Assembly: GCA_902479065.1 (NCBI GenBank) | Contig: CABSNM010000010.1 | Span: 1-64,000 of the forward strand | Length of the DNA: 64,000 nt | Origin: an uncultured Collinsella sp. | GTDB lineage: Bacteria; Actinomycetota; Coriobacteriia; Coriobacteriales; Coriobacteriaceae | Reading direction: 5' to 3' | Shown here: positions 47,091-56,307 of the stretch, in pieces | Layout: the number at the start of each line of letters is the position of its first letter | How positions within the stretch are numbered: position 1 is the stretch's first letter | The notes under the pieces: generated by a model | Database searches by the model: none | Told to the model about the DNA's origin: nothing | The model's input: the letters and a program-made list of their open reading frames with translations, nothing else | Made by a program: the position numbers and the translations under genes

Positions 47091-47102
47091 AAGTGCGGCG
47101 GT

Positions 47103-47111
47103 ATTTTACCA
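47103..47111 (-). promoter_or_regulatory. Possible extended -10 promoter for selC-mobA
   Basis: Minus-strand TGGTAAAAT matches an extended -10 element (TG-n-TAAAAT). It lies 12 nt upstream of the tRNA 5' end. No good -35 is visible. Confidence 0.35.
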
Positions 47112-47126
47112 AACCGAGCAGCCAAT

Positions 47127-49094
47127 CTAGCGCAGGGACCTCAGGCCGCCGGCATCCTTGTCGAGCACCGTAAAGCGCACGGCATCCAGGTGCTCCAAGA
47201 TGCTGATGGCGCGTTTGCGCGACACGCCCAGGGCCTCGCGCAGCACGCTCGTGGTGGCAGCGCCGCCGGCTGCCTCAATGGCGGCGGCGACGAGTTCACG
47301 TGCATGGGCCTCGGCGGCAGCGGACAGGGCAACGTCGCGCTCGACCTTAACGATAGAGCGATTGAGCGAAAGCTCGCGCAGGGCGCGCGTCATAGTGTCG
47401 CGGCCGAGCTGCAACTGCTCGCCCACCTCGGGCAATGTCGGTGCATCGAGGCCGGCTTCGTCCAGCAAGGCAACGATACGTTCGCAGGCCTCGCGCACCA
47501 CACGCGCCGCGGCGGCAGCGGAGTGCGGGTCGAACACCTCGGCGCCCTCGGAGGCACACACGCCGCGCGAGCAGCCCTCGGCAATCAGAGCCGCGGCAAC
47601 GCCTTCATCAGCGGAAGGCCACGCAGCATGGGCAACGGCGCCGGGCGTAAAGCCCGTCTCCTTGGGAGACGCCGCATGCACGGCTGACAGGGTCGCCGCC
47701 AGAGCATCCATCGCGGCGTCGAGCACCACGGCGTCCGCAAAGAGGGCCGCATCACCCACGGCAAGCTTGCGAACGGAGCCCTGCGACACCAACCCGCGCA
47801 GTGCGGCATCGACCTCGCCGACGCCAAGATCCAAAGCCTCGGCAACATCAACCGCCGTAACCGGCAGCATCTGCAGCGCCAGCCAAGCACCCACACCGCC
47901 CGCGATATCGCCGGACTCAAGCGCCGCAAACAGTGCGCGCTCGCCGGCAGAAAGCTCGCGCGAGCGACGGCAGCGCGAAAGCAGCACGCGCCCGCCGCCG
48001 ATGAGCATAACGGGCGAATACGACAGCACCACGGCATGGTCTCCGGCACACAGCGGCAGCGGCTCCTCCAGGCGCACCTGCACGGTACGGGTCTCGCCCA
48101 CCGCCATGGGGGCCTCGCCCTCCAAAAGCATGATGCGGCCGACGACCTCGGCCGTGCCGGCCATCACATGCACACGCGCGCCCGACTCGAGCACGCGCGG
48201 CTTGGTGCCCTCGCGGCCCAGGTAGGTGAACGTCATCATAAAGCGCAACGTCTGGTCAAAGCGGTCCGCCACGCCCAGCATCTCGCCACGGTCAAGCGCC
48301 GCGACACCGTCACCAACTAGGTTGAGCGCCACACGCTGACCAGGCAGCGCGCGCGGCGTATCGCCATGCACCTGAATCCCGCGCACGCGACAGACCGTAC
48401 GCGACGGCAAAGCCATCAGCTCGTCGCCCACCGCAACCGGCGCATCATGCAGCGTTCCCGTCACGACAGTGCCGACGCCCTTGATCGTAAAGCAGCGGTC
48501 AATCGGCAGACGAGGCGCGGCATCGCTCCGCTCGGCACGGTCGCGACAGGCACCCCAGCAAACACCCACCTGCTCGTCGAGCACCGCAAGCAGCCCGTCG
48601 ATCCCCTCGCCCGTCTTGGACGACACGGGCACGATCGGCGCGCCCGCAAACACGGTGCCCGACAAAAAGTCATCGACATCGAGCTCGGCAAGCTCGGTCA
48701 TCTCGGCGTCGGCCAGGTCGCACATCGTCAGCGCGACCACCATATGCGTAACGCCCAACAGCTCCAGCACATGCACGTGCTCGCGGGTCTGCGGCATTAC
48801 GCCCTCAACGGCAGAGACCACCAGCACGGCAACGTCGATGCCTGTCGCACCCTGCACCATAGCGCGCAGGTAATGCGCGTGGCCCGGCACGTCGACAAGG
48901 CCAACGATCTTGCCGCTCGGCAGTGCCAGTTCGCCAAAGCCCAGCTCCACCGTCATGCCCCGGCGACGCTCAACCTCCAGACGGTCGGGATTCTTGCCGG
49001 TCAGCGCCTCGATCAGTGCGGACTTACCGTGGTCAACGTGACCCGCCGTGCCAACGATAACGGGGCACTCCACCAGCGTTTGAACCTCACTCAT
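47127..49094 (-). CDS. selB: Selenocysteine-specific elongation factor SelB
   Basis: Brings Sec-tRNA to UGA codons that have a SECIS hairpin. The GTPase P-loop GHVDHGKS is at residues 18-25, with DVPGHAHY and the NKID-equivalent TMCDLADAE following, EF-Tu-like domains II-III, and C-terminal winged-helix repeats (from about 400 to 655) for SECIS binding. 655 residues. The ATG overlaps the selA stop by 4 nt. Confidence 0.95.
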   Translation of the reverse strand: MSEVQTLVECPVIVGTAGHVDHGKSALIEALTGKNPDRLEVERRRGMTVELGFGELALPSGKIVGLVDVPGHAHYLRAMVQGATGIDVAVLVVSAVEGVMPQTREHVHVLELLGVTHMVVALTMCDLADAEMTELAELDVDDFLSGTVFAGAPIVPVSSKTGEGIDGLLAVLDEQVGVCWGACRDRAERSDAAPRLPIDRCFTIKGVGTVVTGTLHDAPVAVGDELMALPSRTVCRVRGIQVHGDTPRALPGQRVALNLVGDGVAALDRGEMLGVADRFDQTLRFMMTFTYLGREGTKPRVLESGARVHVMAGTAEVVGRIMLLEGEAPMAVGETRTVQVRLEEPLPLCAGDHAVVLSYSPVMLIGGGRVLLSRCRRSRELSAGERALFAALESGDIAGGVGAWLALQMLPVTAVDVAEALDLGVGEVDAALRGLVSQGSVRKLAVGDAALFADAVVLDAAMDALAATLSAVHAASPKETGFTPGAVAHAAWPSADEGVAAALIAEGCSRGVCASEGAEVFDPHSAAAAARVVREACERIVALLDEAGLDAPTLPEVGEQLQLGRDTMTRALRELSLNRSIVKVERDVALSAAAEAHARELVAAAIEAAGGAATTSVLREALGVSRKRAISILEHLDAVRFTVLDKDAGGLRSLR

Positions 49095-50548
49095 CGAGCA
49101 ACCGCCTTCTTAACGCACGCGACGAGCGTCGACGCCGCCGTCTCGATATCGCGGTCGCCCACAAGCGTACGGACGTCAAACAAAATGCGATCGTGCGAGG
49201 TTCGCGTGACGACCGGCGTGTCGAAGTCCTGGACAAGCGAGCGCTTGAGCGCGTCGACCGTCAGGCGCTCGTCAACAAGACGCACGGCAACGCACATCGT
49301 GGGCAGCTCCACGGTAGGCAGCGAGCCGCCACCGGGGGTCGACGATTCCTCGACGATTTCCACCTGCACGGCACACGGGCAGCCAGCCTTATCGAGACCC
49401 GCCACAATCAGCTCGCGCAGCTTGCGGGCACGTCGTTCCAAATGGGCCTGTGGCATCGTAAGCATACTGAGCACCGGAATATCACGATGGGCCACGTCGG
49501 CACCGTCCATGTAGATGCGCAGTGTAGCCTCGAGCGCCGCCAGTGCGAGCTTGCCCGGGCGTAGGGCACGCATAAGCGGATGCGACCCGCAGGCCTGGAC
49601 CAGATCGCGACGGCCCATGATAATGCCCGCCTGTGCGGCACCGAGCAGCTTATCGCCCGAGCACGACACCAGATCGAGCCCTGCCGAAACCGAAGCCGGC
49701 GTGGTTTCTTCGCCGCCGCGCACCAAGATGTCGTCGGGCAACAGCGCGCCCGAACCCTGGTCCTCGTAGAACAGCAGACCATGCTTGTGGGCCAGGGCGG
49801 CAAGCTCCCGAGAGCCCACTTCCTCGTGAAAGCCCTCGATGCGATAGTTGGAAGGATGGACCTTGAGGATCATCGCCGTATCGGGCGTGATGGCTTGCTC
49901 ATAATCAGCCAGGTGCGTGCGGTTGGTGGCGCCGACCTCGACGAGTTTGGCGCCCGAAGCCGCCATGACATCGGGGATGCGGAAGCTGCCGCCGATCTCG
50001 ACAAGCTCGCCGCGGCTGACGATAACCTCTTTGCCCGCGGCATGGGTCGCCAGCACCAGCAGCACCGCGGCGGCGTTGTTGTTGACCACGAGCGCGTCCT
50101 CGGCACCGGTGAGTGAGCGGATGAGCTGCGCGGCATGCTCCTTGCGCGACCCTCGCGAGCAGGTGTCGACGCTGTACTCGAGCGTGCTGTAGCCGCGCGC
50201 GACCTCGGCCACGGCCTTTGCCGCCGACTCCGCGAGCGGGGCGCGGCCCAAGTTGGTATGGATGACCACACCCGTGGCGTTGACGGCAGGGCGCAGGCTC
50301 GGCAACGCGGAGCGGTGCGCACGCCACTCGATGGCCGAGGCAAGGTCGCGCTTAGAGCGCGGGGCAGCACCGGCGCGAATGGCTGCGCGCTCCTCGTCGA
50401 GCTCGGCCGTCACGGCGGCATGCACCACCGCGTCGCAGGTCTCCCCCGCCGCCTTCACGACCGGCCACTCGGCAAGCAGCTCGTTGACGGAAGGAATGGC
50501 GCGCAGGCGGGCGCGTACCTCATCGGACATGTTCTGGCTATCGCTCAT
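49091..50548 (-). CDS. selA: L-seryl-tRNA(Sec) selenium transferase SelA
   Basis: PLP enzyme converting Ser-tRNA-Sec to Sec-tRNA-Sec. The PLP lysine is in SCSGDKLLGA near residue 297; the family segments INTNLGRAPL-type (VIHTNLGRAPLAESA, about 93-107) and GSRELAALAHKHGL are visible. 485 residues. It precedes selB with a 4-nt overlap. Selenophosphate synthetase (selD), which it needs, is not in the window. Confidence 0.95.
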   Translation of the reverse strand: MSDSQNMSDEVRARLRAIPSVNELLAEWPVVKAAGETCDAVVHAAVTAELDEERAAIRAGAAPRSKRDLASAIEWRAHRSALPSLRPAVNATGVVIHTNLGRAPLAESAAKAVAEVARGYSTLEYSVDTCSRGSRKEHAAQLIRSLTGAEDALVVNNNAAAVLLVLATHAAGKEVIVSRGELVEIGGSFRIPDVMAASGAKLVEVGATNRTHLADYEQAITPDTAMILKVHPSNYRIEGFHEEVGSRELAALAHKHGLLFYEDQGSGALLPDDILVRGGEETTPASVSAGLDLVSCSGDKLLGAAQAGIIMGRRDLVQACGSHPLMRALRPGKLALAALEATLRIYMDGADVAHRDIPVLSMLTMPQAHLERRARKLRELIVAGLDKAGCPCAVQVEIVEESSTPGGGSLPTVELPTMCVAVRLVDERLTVDALKRSLVQDFDTPVVTRTSHDRILFDVRTLVGDRDIETAASTLVACVKKAVAR

Positions 50549-50600
50549 GTACGGCCTTTCAAAAGAAACGTGGATCAGTCTAATGCATCAGCTGAGTCAA

Positions 50601-52718
50601 TTACTCGTTATTATCCTCGCGCGCCGCGATCTTTTCCACGCGAACGGCGTTTTCCTGGGTGAGCGCGGCACCCGTCAACGGGTCCCAGCGCAGCGGCGTA
50701 TGGTCGAGTGGGCCCACGCCCAAGGCTTGAGCGCCACCGGCATCGGCGCCAAACGAACGCCCGCCGGGGGCGGCCGAGGTGAAGATGCACGCCGGATGCA
50801 GATACGGCGTCGTCTCCACGCGCACGCGGTCGCGGCCCAAATCGCTCACAAGTTCGACGACCTCGCCATCGGCGATGCCCATGTGCGCAGCGGCATCGGC
50901 ATTCATCTGCACGGCATCCAGGTCCGATCCAGCCTCAGCGGCACCTTGGGCCGCGAGCCTGCGCGAAGTATGCGACTCAAAGGGACGGTTGCCGCTAATG
51001 AGGCGAAACATCCCCGGGCCGGGCTCCACCATCGGCGCAATCCAGCCTGGCACGCGTCCCAGACCGGCTCGTTCCCACACGTCGCTTGCCAGCGCAATTT
51101 TGCCGCCATCCAAGGGAATCACCGGCTCGCCTGTACGCGACGGCAACGCAACACCCGTGTCGGCCCAGCCGCGCTCCTTGAGCTCGTCCAGATTGATCCC
51201 AAACGACGCCACCTGGGCAGCCGCTAGATCGTCGGACGTAAACTGGAAGTACTCGCCCGCGCCACACGCCTGCGCCAGACCGGCAAAAATCTCCCGACCG
51301 GGACGTGTGTCGTCATGCTGCACGGGCAGCACGGCGTTGCGGTAGAACACGCGCGCATCGTTGACGCCCGCCACCGTTCCCACGCCGCGGTCGGCCTCCA
51401 GATACGTCACGTCGGGCAGCACGAAGTCAGAAGCACGTGCCGTCTCGGACCAGCGAATATCAATCGTCACAAGCAAGTCGAGCCGCTGCAAAATACTCAA
51501 CCAAGCCTGTGCATTGCCATAGCCCGCACCAGGGTTACTGGCATAGACGATGAGCCCACGCAAATCGCCGGCAAGAATCGACTGACCGATGGTCGTGCAC
51601 AGGCCGCGCTCGAGATCGACGAGCGGATAGCGCTCGGACCCCAGCTTGGGCCCACGCGGCACCGGCGGCGTCGCAAAGCGCGTGGGATCGAGGTCGCCCA
51701 ACACAAGCGGCGTGGGCGGATTGAGCGCGCCGCCCGCATGCCCGATGCAGCCCAGCAGCACATCGACCAAGCAGATAGCGCGCGCGGTCTGGGTGCTATT
51801 GGCATACGCGATACCGATGCCACCATGAAAGCCCGCATCCACCACAGCGGCAGGCGCGGCGGCAGCGAGATCGCGCGCCGTGGCGACAATCTCTGCGGCC
51901 GGCACGTCGCACATCGACTCGGCCCACTCGGGCGTCCAAGGACGGGCCGCCTGCGCCAGCTCGTCAAAACCCGTGGTATAGCGGGCAACGAACTCGTGGT
52001 CGTACAAGTCCTCGGCAATCAGCACGTGGGCGATGCCCAGCAGTAGTGCCAAATCGCAGCCCGGGCGCACGCGCAGCCAGCGGTCGGCAAGCGCGGCGGA
52101 GCCGCTGCGCCGGGGGTCGACCACGATAATCTTCGCCCCGCGCCGGCGCGCATCGTTGAGCGCATCGACGGCCCCCATCGTCGATGAATCGACGATGGAA
52201 CGCCCCAGGTACATGATGCAGTCGGTATGTGCCAGGTCGGAGGCGGGGCTATAGCCCAGGCTGTGCTCCCAACCGGTAAGTCGGCTTACCTCGCAGGCGC
52301 CATCGGCACCGTACACGTTGGGCGAGCCCAACGCATGCATAAAGCGATACGCCCAGTAGCGGTCGAACGAGGGAACGCCGAGCGTCATGCCCAGCGCGCG
52401 CGGACCATGCCCGTCAACAATCCCCAAAAGGCGCTCGGCAATCTGAGCAAACGCCTCGTCCCAGGTAATCGCATCGAACCCCGAGCCATCCCGGCGGCGT
52501 CGCATGGGGTGCACAATGCGGTCGCGCTCGTCAAACGGCATTGCCAGGCGATGGCGCCCGCGGGCGCACAGGGCACGCGCCGCGCACGGATGCCCCACAA
52601 CCGGCAACTCAGCCACCACACGACCGTCCTCAACGCGTGCCGCAAAGGCGCAATCGGCATAGCATCCCCCGCATGTGGTCACCACGGCGCGACCGTCACG
52701 CTTCACAGCAGATGCCAT
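50601..52718 (-). CDS. Molybdopterin oxidoreductase (DMSO reductase family) with Cys-type metal site
   Basis: 705 residues from the ATG at 52718 (AAAGGGG at 8 nt). The N-terminus has a [4Fe-4S] motif C16-x2-C19-x3-C23 and a fourth Cys near 45-51. The bis-MGD-binding regions follow. The likely molybdenum ligand is the Cys in GADGACEVSRLTG; the His that follows Sec/Cys in formate dehydrogenases is absent here, so a formate dehydrogenase role is doubtful and a polysulfide/thiosulfate-reductase-like or other role is more likely. No signal peptide is seen in the chosen frame, so it should be cytoplasmic. It lies between the hydrogenlyase operon and selA but is separated from focA by a hairpin. Confidence 0.83.
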   Translation of the reverse strand: MASAVKRDGRAVVTTCGGCYADCAFAARVEDGRVVAELPVVGHPCAARALCARGRHRLAMPFDERDRIVHPMRRRRDGSGFDAITWDEAFAQIAERLLGIVDGHGPRALGMTLGVPSFDRYWAYRFMHALGSPNVYGADGACEVSRLTGWEHSLGYSPASDLAHTDCIMYLGRSIVDSSTMGAVDALNDARRRGAKIIVVDPRRSGSAALADRWLRVRPGCDLALLLGIAHVLIAEDLYDHEFVARYTTGFDELAQAARPWTPEWAESMCDVPAAEIVATARDLAAAAPAAVVDAGFHGGIGIAYANSTQTARAICLVDVLLGCIGHAGGALNPPTPLVLGDLDPTRFATPPVPRGPKLGSERYPLVDLERGLCTTIGQSILAGDLRGLIVYASNPGAGYGNAQAWLSILQRLDLLVTIDIRWSETARASDFVLPDVTYLEADRGVGTVAGVNDARVFYRNAVLPVQHDDTRPGREIFAGLAQACGAGEYFQFTSDDLAAAQVASFGINLDELKERGWADTGVALPSRTGEPVIPLDGGKIALASDVWERAGLGRVPGWIAPMVEPGPGMFRLISGNRPFESHTSRRLAAQGAAEAGSDLDAVQMNADAAAHMGIADGEVVELVSDLGRDRVRVETTPYLHPACIFTSAAPGGRSFGADAGGAQALGVGPLDHTPLRWDPLTGAALTQENAVRVEKIAAREDNNE

Positions 52719-52787
52719 CTCGATTACCCCTTTCATCAGCCAAACACAACAGGCCAACAGCCCGACAACGAGCCCCAGACCCAAATA

Positions 52788-52818
52788 GCCTCCCGCACGG
52801 CAACGCCCCGCGGGAGGC
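52788..52818 (-). terminator. Hairpin after the formate hydrogenlyase operon
   Basis: GCCTCCCGC and GCGGGAGGC form a perfect 9-bp stem with a 13-nt loop, 22 nt past the focA stop; TATTTGG follows on the minus strand. A likely operon end with an imperfect T-run. Confidence 0.6.
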
Positions 52819-52840
52819 CCAACGTCAAACAGACGGTACC

Positions 52841-53680
52841 TTACGCCTCGGACTTCTTAGCGTAGATAAACCAGTAGCCGAGCGCGATCAGAACCGCGCC
52901 GCCCACGATGTTGCCCAGCGTGGCGGCGGACAAGTTAAACGCAATGCCCGCAGCGTTGAGTGCATCGGCGCCGGCGACGTCGGCACCATAGCCGAACGCG
53001 TGCATCACGGCACCCATGGGCAAAAAGTACATGTTGGCGACGCAGTGCTCAAAACCGCAGGCCACAAAAGCGGCGATGGGCAGCAGAATGCCCACAACCT
53101 TATCGACCACGGTCTTGCCGGCGGTACCGATCCACACGGCCAGGCACACAAAGATGTTGCACAGGATGCCACGGAAGAAGATCGTCACCCAGTCGATCGT
53201 CACCTTGCCGGCGGCGACGCTCACCATGGAATTGGCGACCGCCTCGCCGTTGAGCTTGTAAATGCCGGCCATATACACCAAAAAGACGATGAACAGGGCA
53301 CCGACAAAATTGCCGACCCACACGACGACCCATGCCTTGAGCATCTGAGCCAGGGTGATCTTTTTGCTCTTGAGCGCGCAGACCATAAGCGAATTACCGG
53401 TAAACAGCTCGGCGCCGCACACCAGTACCAGCACCAGGCCCAGGCAAAAGCACAGACCGCCCACGACGCGCTGGGCACCCCAGCCCAGCGTGCTGTCGCT
53501 CAAGAACACGGTAAAGAACAGGCCACCGAAGGCAATAAACGCACCGGCGAACATTGCCAACAGAAAGGCCTTTGCGACCGGCAGGTTGGCCTTGGTCACG
53601 CCGGCGGCCTCGGTCTTGGCCTCGATCGCGGCGGGCGCCAGGCAATCGGGAGCGGGATATTCTGCCTTGGAATCTGCCAT
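52841..53680 (-). CDS. focA: Formate/nitrite transporter family channel, FocA-like
   Basis: Six-helix inner-membrane channel. The family's central His is in GFEHCVANMYF near residue 198, and the helix-breaking loop AELFTGNSLM near 93 matches the FNT signature. 279 residues from the ATG at 53680. As last gene of the hydrogenlyase operon it most likely imports formate for H2 production, as FocB is thought to in E. coli hyf. Confidence 0.92.
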   Translation of the reverse strand: MADSKAEYPAPDCLAPAAIEAKTEAAGVTKANLPVAKAFLLAMFAGAFIAFGGLFFTVFLSDSTLGWGAQRVVGGLCFCLGLVLVLVCGAELFTGNSLMVCALKSKKITLAQMLKAWVVVWVGNFVGALFIVFLVYMAGIYKLNGEAVANSMVSVAAGKVTIDWVTIFFRGILCNIFVCLAVWIGTAGKTVVDKVVGILLPIAAFVACGFEHCVANMYFLPMGAVMHAFGYGADVAGADALNAAGIAFNLSAATLGNIVGGAVLIALGYWFIYAKKSEA

Positions 53681-53719
53681 GTCAATCACTTCTTTCCTAA
53701 TCAGCAGGGACAAGCGCAC

Positions 53720-54223
53720 CTATTGCTCTTGTCCCAAGCGGACAAAGTGGGAAAAGTCGTTGGCGGCCACGGCGTCGTACACGGCGTCGACGGCGTCAAA
53801 GACTTCCGGGGACATGGGGTTGTAGAACTCCGTGTCGCCCGGCTGAATCCCTATGAAGACGATATCTTCGCACGATTGCTCAATCTCTTCGATCAGAATC
53901 GACAAGGGAAGCGAATGCGTGGTGAACATCGACTTGCGCGCGACGTCGGTCTTATCGAGCAGGCGGATGGCACCGACGGGCAGCGCCATGTCGGCGGCAT
54001 CGACCAACACTAGGCGCGGCGGACGCTCGCGCTTGACCTCGATGATGTCGTCCTCGGGCGTCTGACCACCGTCGATGGTGTACCAACCGGCGATGGGCGT
54101 GTCCTCCATCTTTTTGGAGAGCACGGGGCCAGCGGCATCGTCGGCGCGCAGCACGCTTCCCGCCGTGAGCACAATGCCCGCAAACGGGGCGTCGTTCACA
54201 CGGCCATCCACAACGCGACCCAT
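53720..54223 (-). CDS. hycI: Hydrogenase maturation endopeptidase HycI-like
   Basis: Removes a C-terminal peptide from the hydrogenase large subunit after nickel insertion. The family motifs are GSVLRADDAAGP (near 22, normally GNxLxxDDGxGP) and DAADMALPVGAIR (near 96) with the nickel-sensing Asp residues. 167 residues. Start and hycH stop share one A (TAATG). Confidence 0.88.
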   Translation of the reverse strand: MGRVVDGRVNDAPFAGIVLTAGSVLRADDAAGPVLSKKMEDTPIAGWYTIDGGQTPEDDIIEVKRERPPRLVLVDAADMALPVGAIRLLDKTDVARKSMFTTHSLPLSILIEEIEQSCEDIVFIGIQPGDTEFYNPMSPEVFDAVDAVYDAVAANDFSHFVRLGQEQ

Positions 54224-54804
54224 TACTGCAACCTCCCCGTCAGATACACGCCCGACACATCGCGCACGCGCTCAACCAGATCGCGAAACTTCATTAAGAA
54301 CGCAACCTGCTGGGCATGCAGGCCAAAGTCGTCATCGAACACCGAGATGCCGGCCTTGGCCGAACCGCGAAAACCGCGATCGTCGAGCAGCGTGTCACAG
54401 GCCTCGAGCAGCGACGGCACCGCCGCCTTGTCGAGCTGGCACTCGCCAAAGGAGCGGATGGCCTCGAACTTGGTCTTGGCCTCCCCCTCCGGCAGCGCGT
54501 CGATAAGCGTATAGAACACGTTCACCGGCACCGACAGGCGCGGCTCAAAGCAGTCGAGCACGCCGGTGTGGTGGCCCACGGCGAGCGTGTAGTACAGCAC
54601 GTCGCAGGCCTCCTGGGGAACGTCTTCCTCGGTCTCCACAAACTTACGCGTGAGCTCATAGAAGACCACCTGGTCGGGCGTATGGCCCAGGCAGGGGTCG
54701 GCGACGCCCTCGGCGGCCTCGTCGCTTGCGCGCGAGGCATCGCCAAAAGAGCCGCCGAGCATGCCGGGGCCCGCAAAGTAACCAGAGCGGTCCGTGAGCT
54801 CCAT
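54223..54804 (-). CDS. hycH: Formate hydrogenlyase maturation protein HycH/HyfJ-like
   Basis: 193 residues. The FYELTRKFVETEEDVP segment and the VLYYTLAVGHHTGVLDCF segment match the HycH family, which is needed for assembly of the large subunit. The start codon follows the stop of hyfI directly, with no gap, indicating translational coupling. Confidence 0.82.
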   Translation of the reverse strand: MELTDRSGYFAGPGMLGGSFGDASRASDEAAEGVADPCLGHTPDQVVFYELTRKFVETEEDVPQEACDVLYYTLAVGHHTGVLDCFEPRLSVPVNVFYTLIDALPEGEAKTKFEAIRSFGECQLDKAAVPSLLEACDTLLDDRGFRGSAKAGISVFDDDFGLHAQQVAFLMKFRDLVERVRDVSGVYLTGRLQ

Positions 54805-55587
54805 CTAGCGACCTCCGGCCAGTACCAGATCCTGTAACGCCGAGTACACCTCAACGCGGCGAGGATCATCCTGCTTGTCGATGAGCAGCGCCATGGCACC
54901 GCGGATATCGCCCTTGGGCGCGCCCTCGAGCGTATCCATAAACTCGTTGGCCAAGTCGCGGCCGTAACGGTAGCCGCTCATGGCGCGAGCCTCGCGCTCG
55001 ATGGCAACGCGCAGCTTGTACGGCACGCCGGGGTGCAGGATATCGGCCTGCTCGCCGGCGGCCTCCACCGTGGTCTCGGCATGGAGCTTTTGGTCCAGCA
55101 GGCCAAGTGCCATGGCAAAGCCGTAGATGGTCTGCGCGGGGCTGGGCGGGCAGCCGGGGATATAGACATCGACCGGCAAGATCTTGTCCGTGCCACCCCA
55201 GACGCAGTAGTTGTCGTAGAAGATGCCGCCGGTGCAGCCGCACGCGCCATAGGACACCACGATCTTGGGATCGGGTGCGGCCTCAAAGGCGCGCAGGGCC
55301 GGCATGCGCATGGCACGCGTTACGGCGCCGGTGTACAGCAGCACATCGGCGTGACGGGGCGAGGGCACGACCTTGATGCCAAAGCGCTCGACGTCGAAGA
55401 CGGGCGTGATGGAACCGAAGATCTCGATCTCGCAGCCGTTGCAGCCGCCGCAGTCAACACGGTAGACGTACACCGAGCGCTTGATCTTCTTAAGAAGGGT
55501 CGCCTTGGCCTTCTCGATGCTCTCGTCGAGCTCGATCTTGGTCGGGCGGTACTGGAGCCGCTCGGGCAAAAGCGTGGGTTCGGCCAT
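54805..55587 (-). CDS. hyfI: Hydrogenase-4 small subunit HyfI (NuoB-like)
   Basis: Electron-transfer small subunit holding the proximal [4Fe-4S] cluster. Cluster ligands are in CGGCNGCE (Cys46-52), GACGCTGG (near 117) and GCPPSP (near 149). 260 residues, with a C-terminal extension like HycG/HyfI. GGAG at 5 nt before the ATG; 2-nt gap after hyfH. Confidence 0.94.
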   Translation of the reverse strand: MAEPTLLPERLQYRPTKIELDESIEKAKATLLKKIKRSVYVYRVDCGGCNGCEIEIFGSITPVFDVERFGIKVVPSPRHADVLLYTGAVTRAMRMPALRAFEAAPDPKIVVSYGACGCTGGIFYDNYCVWGGTDKILPVDVYIPGCPPSPAQTIYGFAMALGLLDQKLHAETTVEAAGEQADILHPGVPYKLRVAIEREARAMSGYRYGRDLANEFMDTLEGAPKGDIRGAMALLIDKQDDPRRVEVYSALQDLVLAGGR

Positions 55588-55589
55588 GG

Positions 55590-56306
55590 TTACTCCTCCT
55601 TCGTTTCAAAATCCATGATGATGCCCTCGACCGGCGCCGGACCGGCGGGAATCTCGGGCGCATCGGGGTTGAGCTCGCGGTCGATATACTCCGGGTTCAC
55701 GCCGTGGCCGCCCAGATACTCCATGCCGGGGCCCTGGGGCTCACCGGACGCAAGCGTCTCGTTGGCAGCCATGCCGGCAGCGTTGCCGGTCTTTACGGCC
55801 GAGGCGGCGCGCAGGGCGTCGAGCTCGCGCTTGCACTCCTGGCACATACCGACGGTACGGGCAGCCTGCTCGGCCTCCATGCCGCCGGCCTTTTGCAGCA
55901 GGCGCTTTGCGTAGTCGATCTCCTTGTGCGGGGCAAACGGCTTGCCGCAGCGCGAGCAGTGCTCGAGCGTATAGACGCTCTTGCTGGTGAGGTCGTCCTT
56001 GCTCATGACGGCAAGCTCAAACTCCTCGGTGAGCTTGATGGCCTCCATGGGGCAGGCTTCCTCGCAGCGGCCGCAAAAGATGCAGCGGCCGTAGTCGATC
56101 GACCAGGTAATGGTATCGGCCGCAAGGTCGGTGTCCATGCGAATGGCATCGGCCGGGCACGCCACGCCGCAGGCACCGCAGGCGATGCAGAGCTCGGCAT
56201 TGTGCTCGGGCTTGCCGCGCATGTCCTTATTGGTGGGGAACGGCGCAAACGGGTACTTGACCGTCGCGTCGCCGGCCTTGGCGTTAACCTTCCAAAGCTT
56301 CAGCAT
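55590..56306 (-). CDS. hyfH: Hydrogenase-4 ferredoxin-like subunit HyfH
   Basis: Two [4Fe-4S] motifs are clear: C40-C43-C46-C50 and C75-C78-C81-C85, as in NuoI/HycF. Two further pairs (CSRC near 114 and CQEC near 150) resemble a zinc ribbon. 238 residues, longer than the roughly 180 of the E. coli protein, with an Ala/Gly/Pro-rich tail. Start is ATG 56306, one base after the hyfG stop; the open frame farther upstream overlaps hyfG and is not used. Confidence 0.92.
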   Translation of the reverse strand: MLKLWKVNAKAGDATVKYPFAPFPTNKDMRGKPEHNAELCIACGACGVACPADAIRMDTDLAADTITWSIDYGRCIFCGRCEEACPMEAIKLTEEFELAVMSKDDLTSKSVYTLEHCSRCGKPFAPHKEIDYAKRLLQKAGGMEAEQAARTVGMCQECKRELDALRAASAVKTGNAAGMAANETLASGEPQGPGMEYLGGHGVNPEYIDRELNPDAPEIPAGPAPVEGIIMDFETKEE

Positions 56307-56307
56307 A

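Noticed and set aside
50601..52718. Selenocysteine-containing formate dehydrogenase
   Set aside because: The frame has no internal UGA, the metal-site residue is Cys, and the residues after it do not match formate dehydrogenases.
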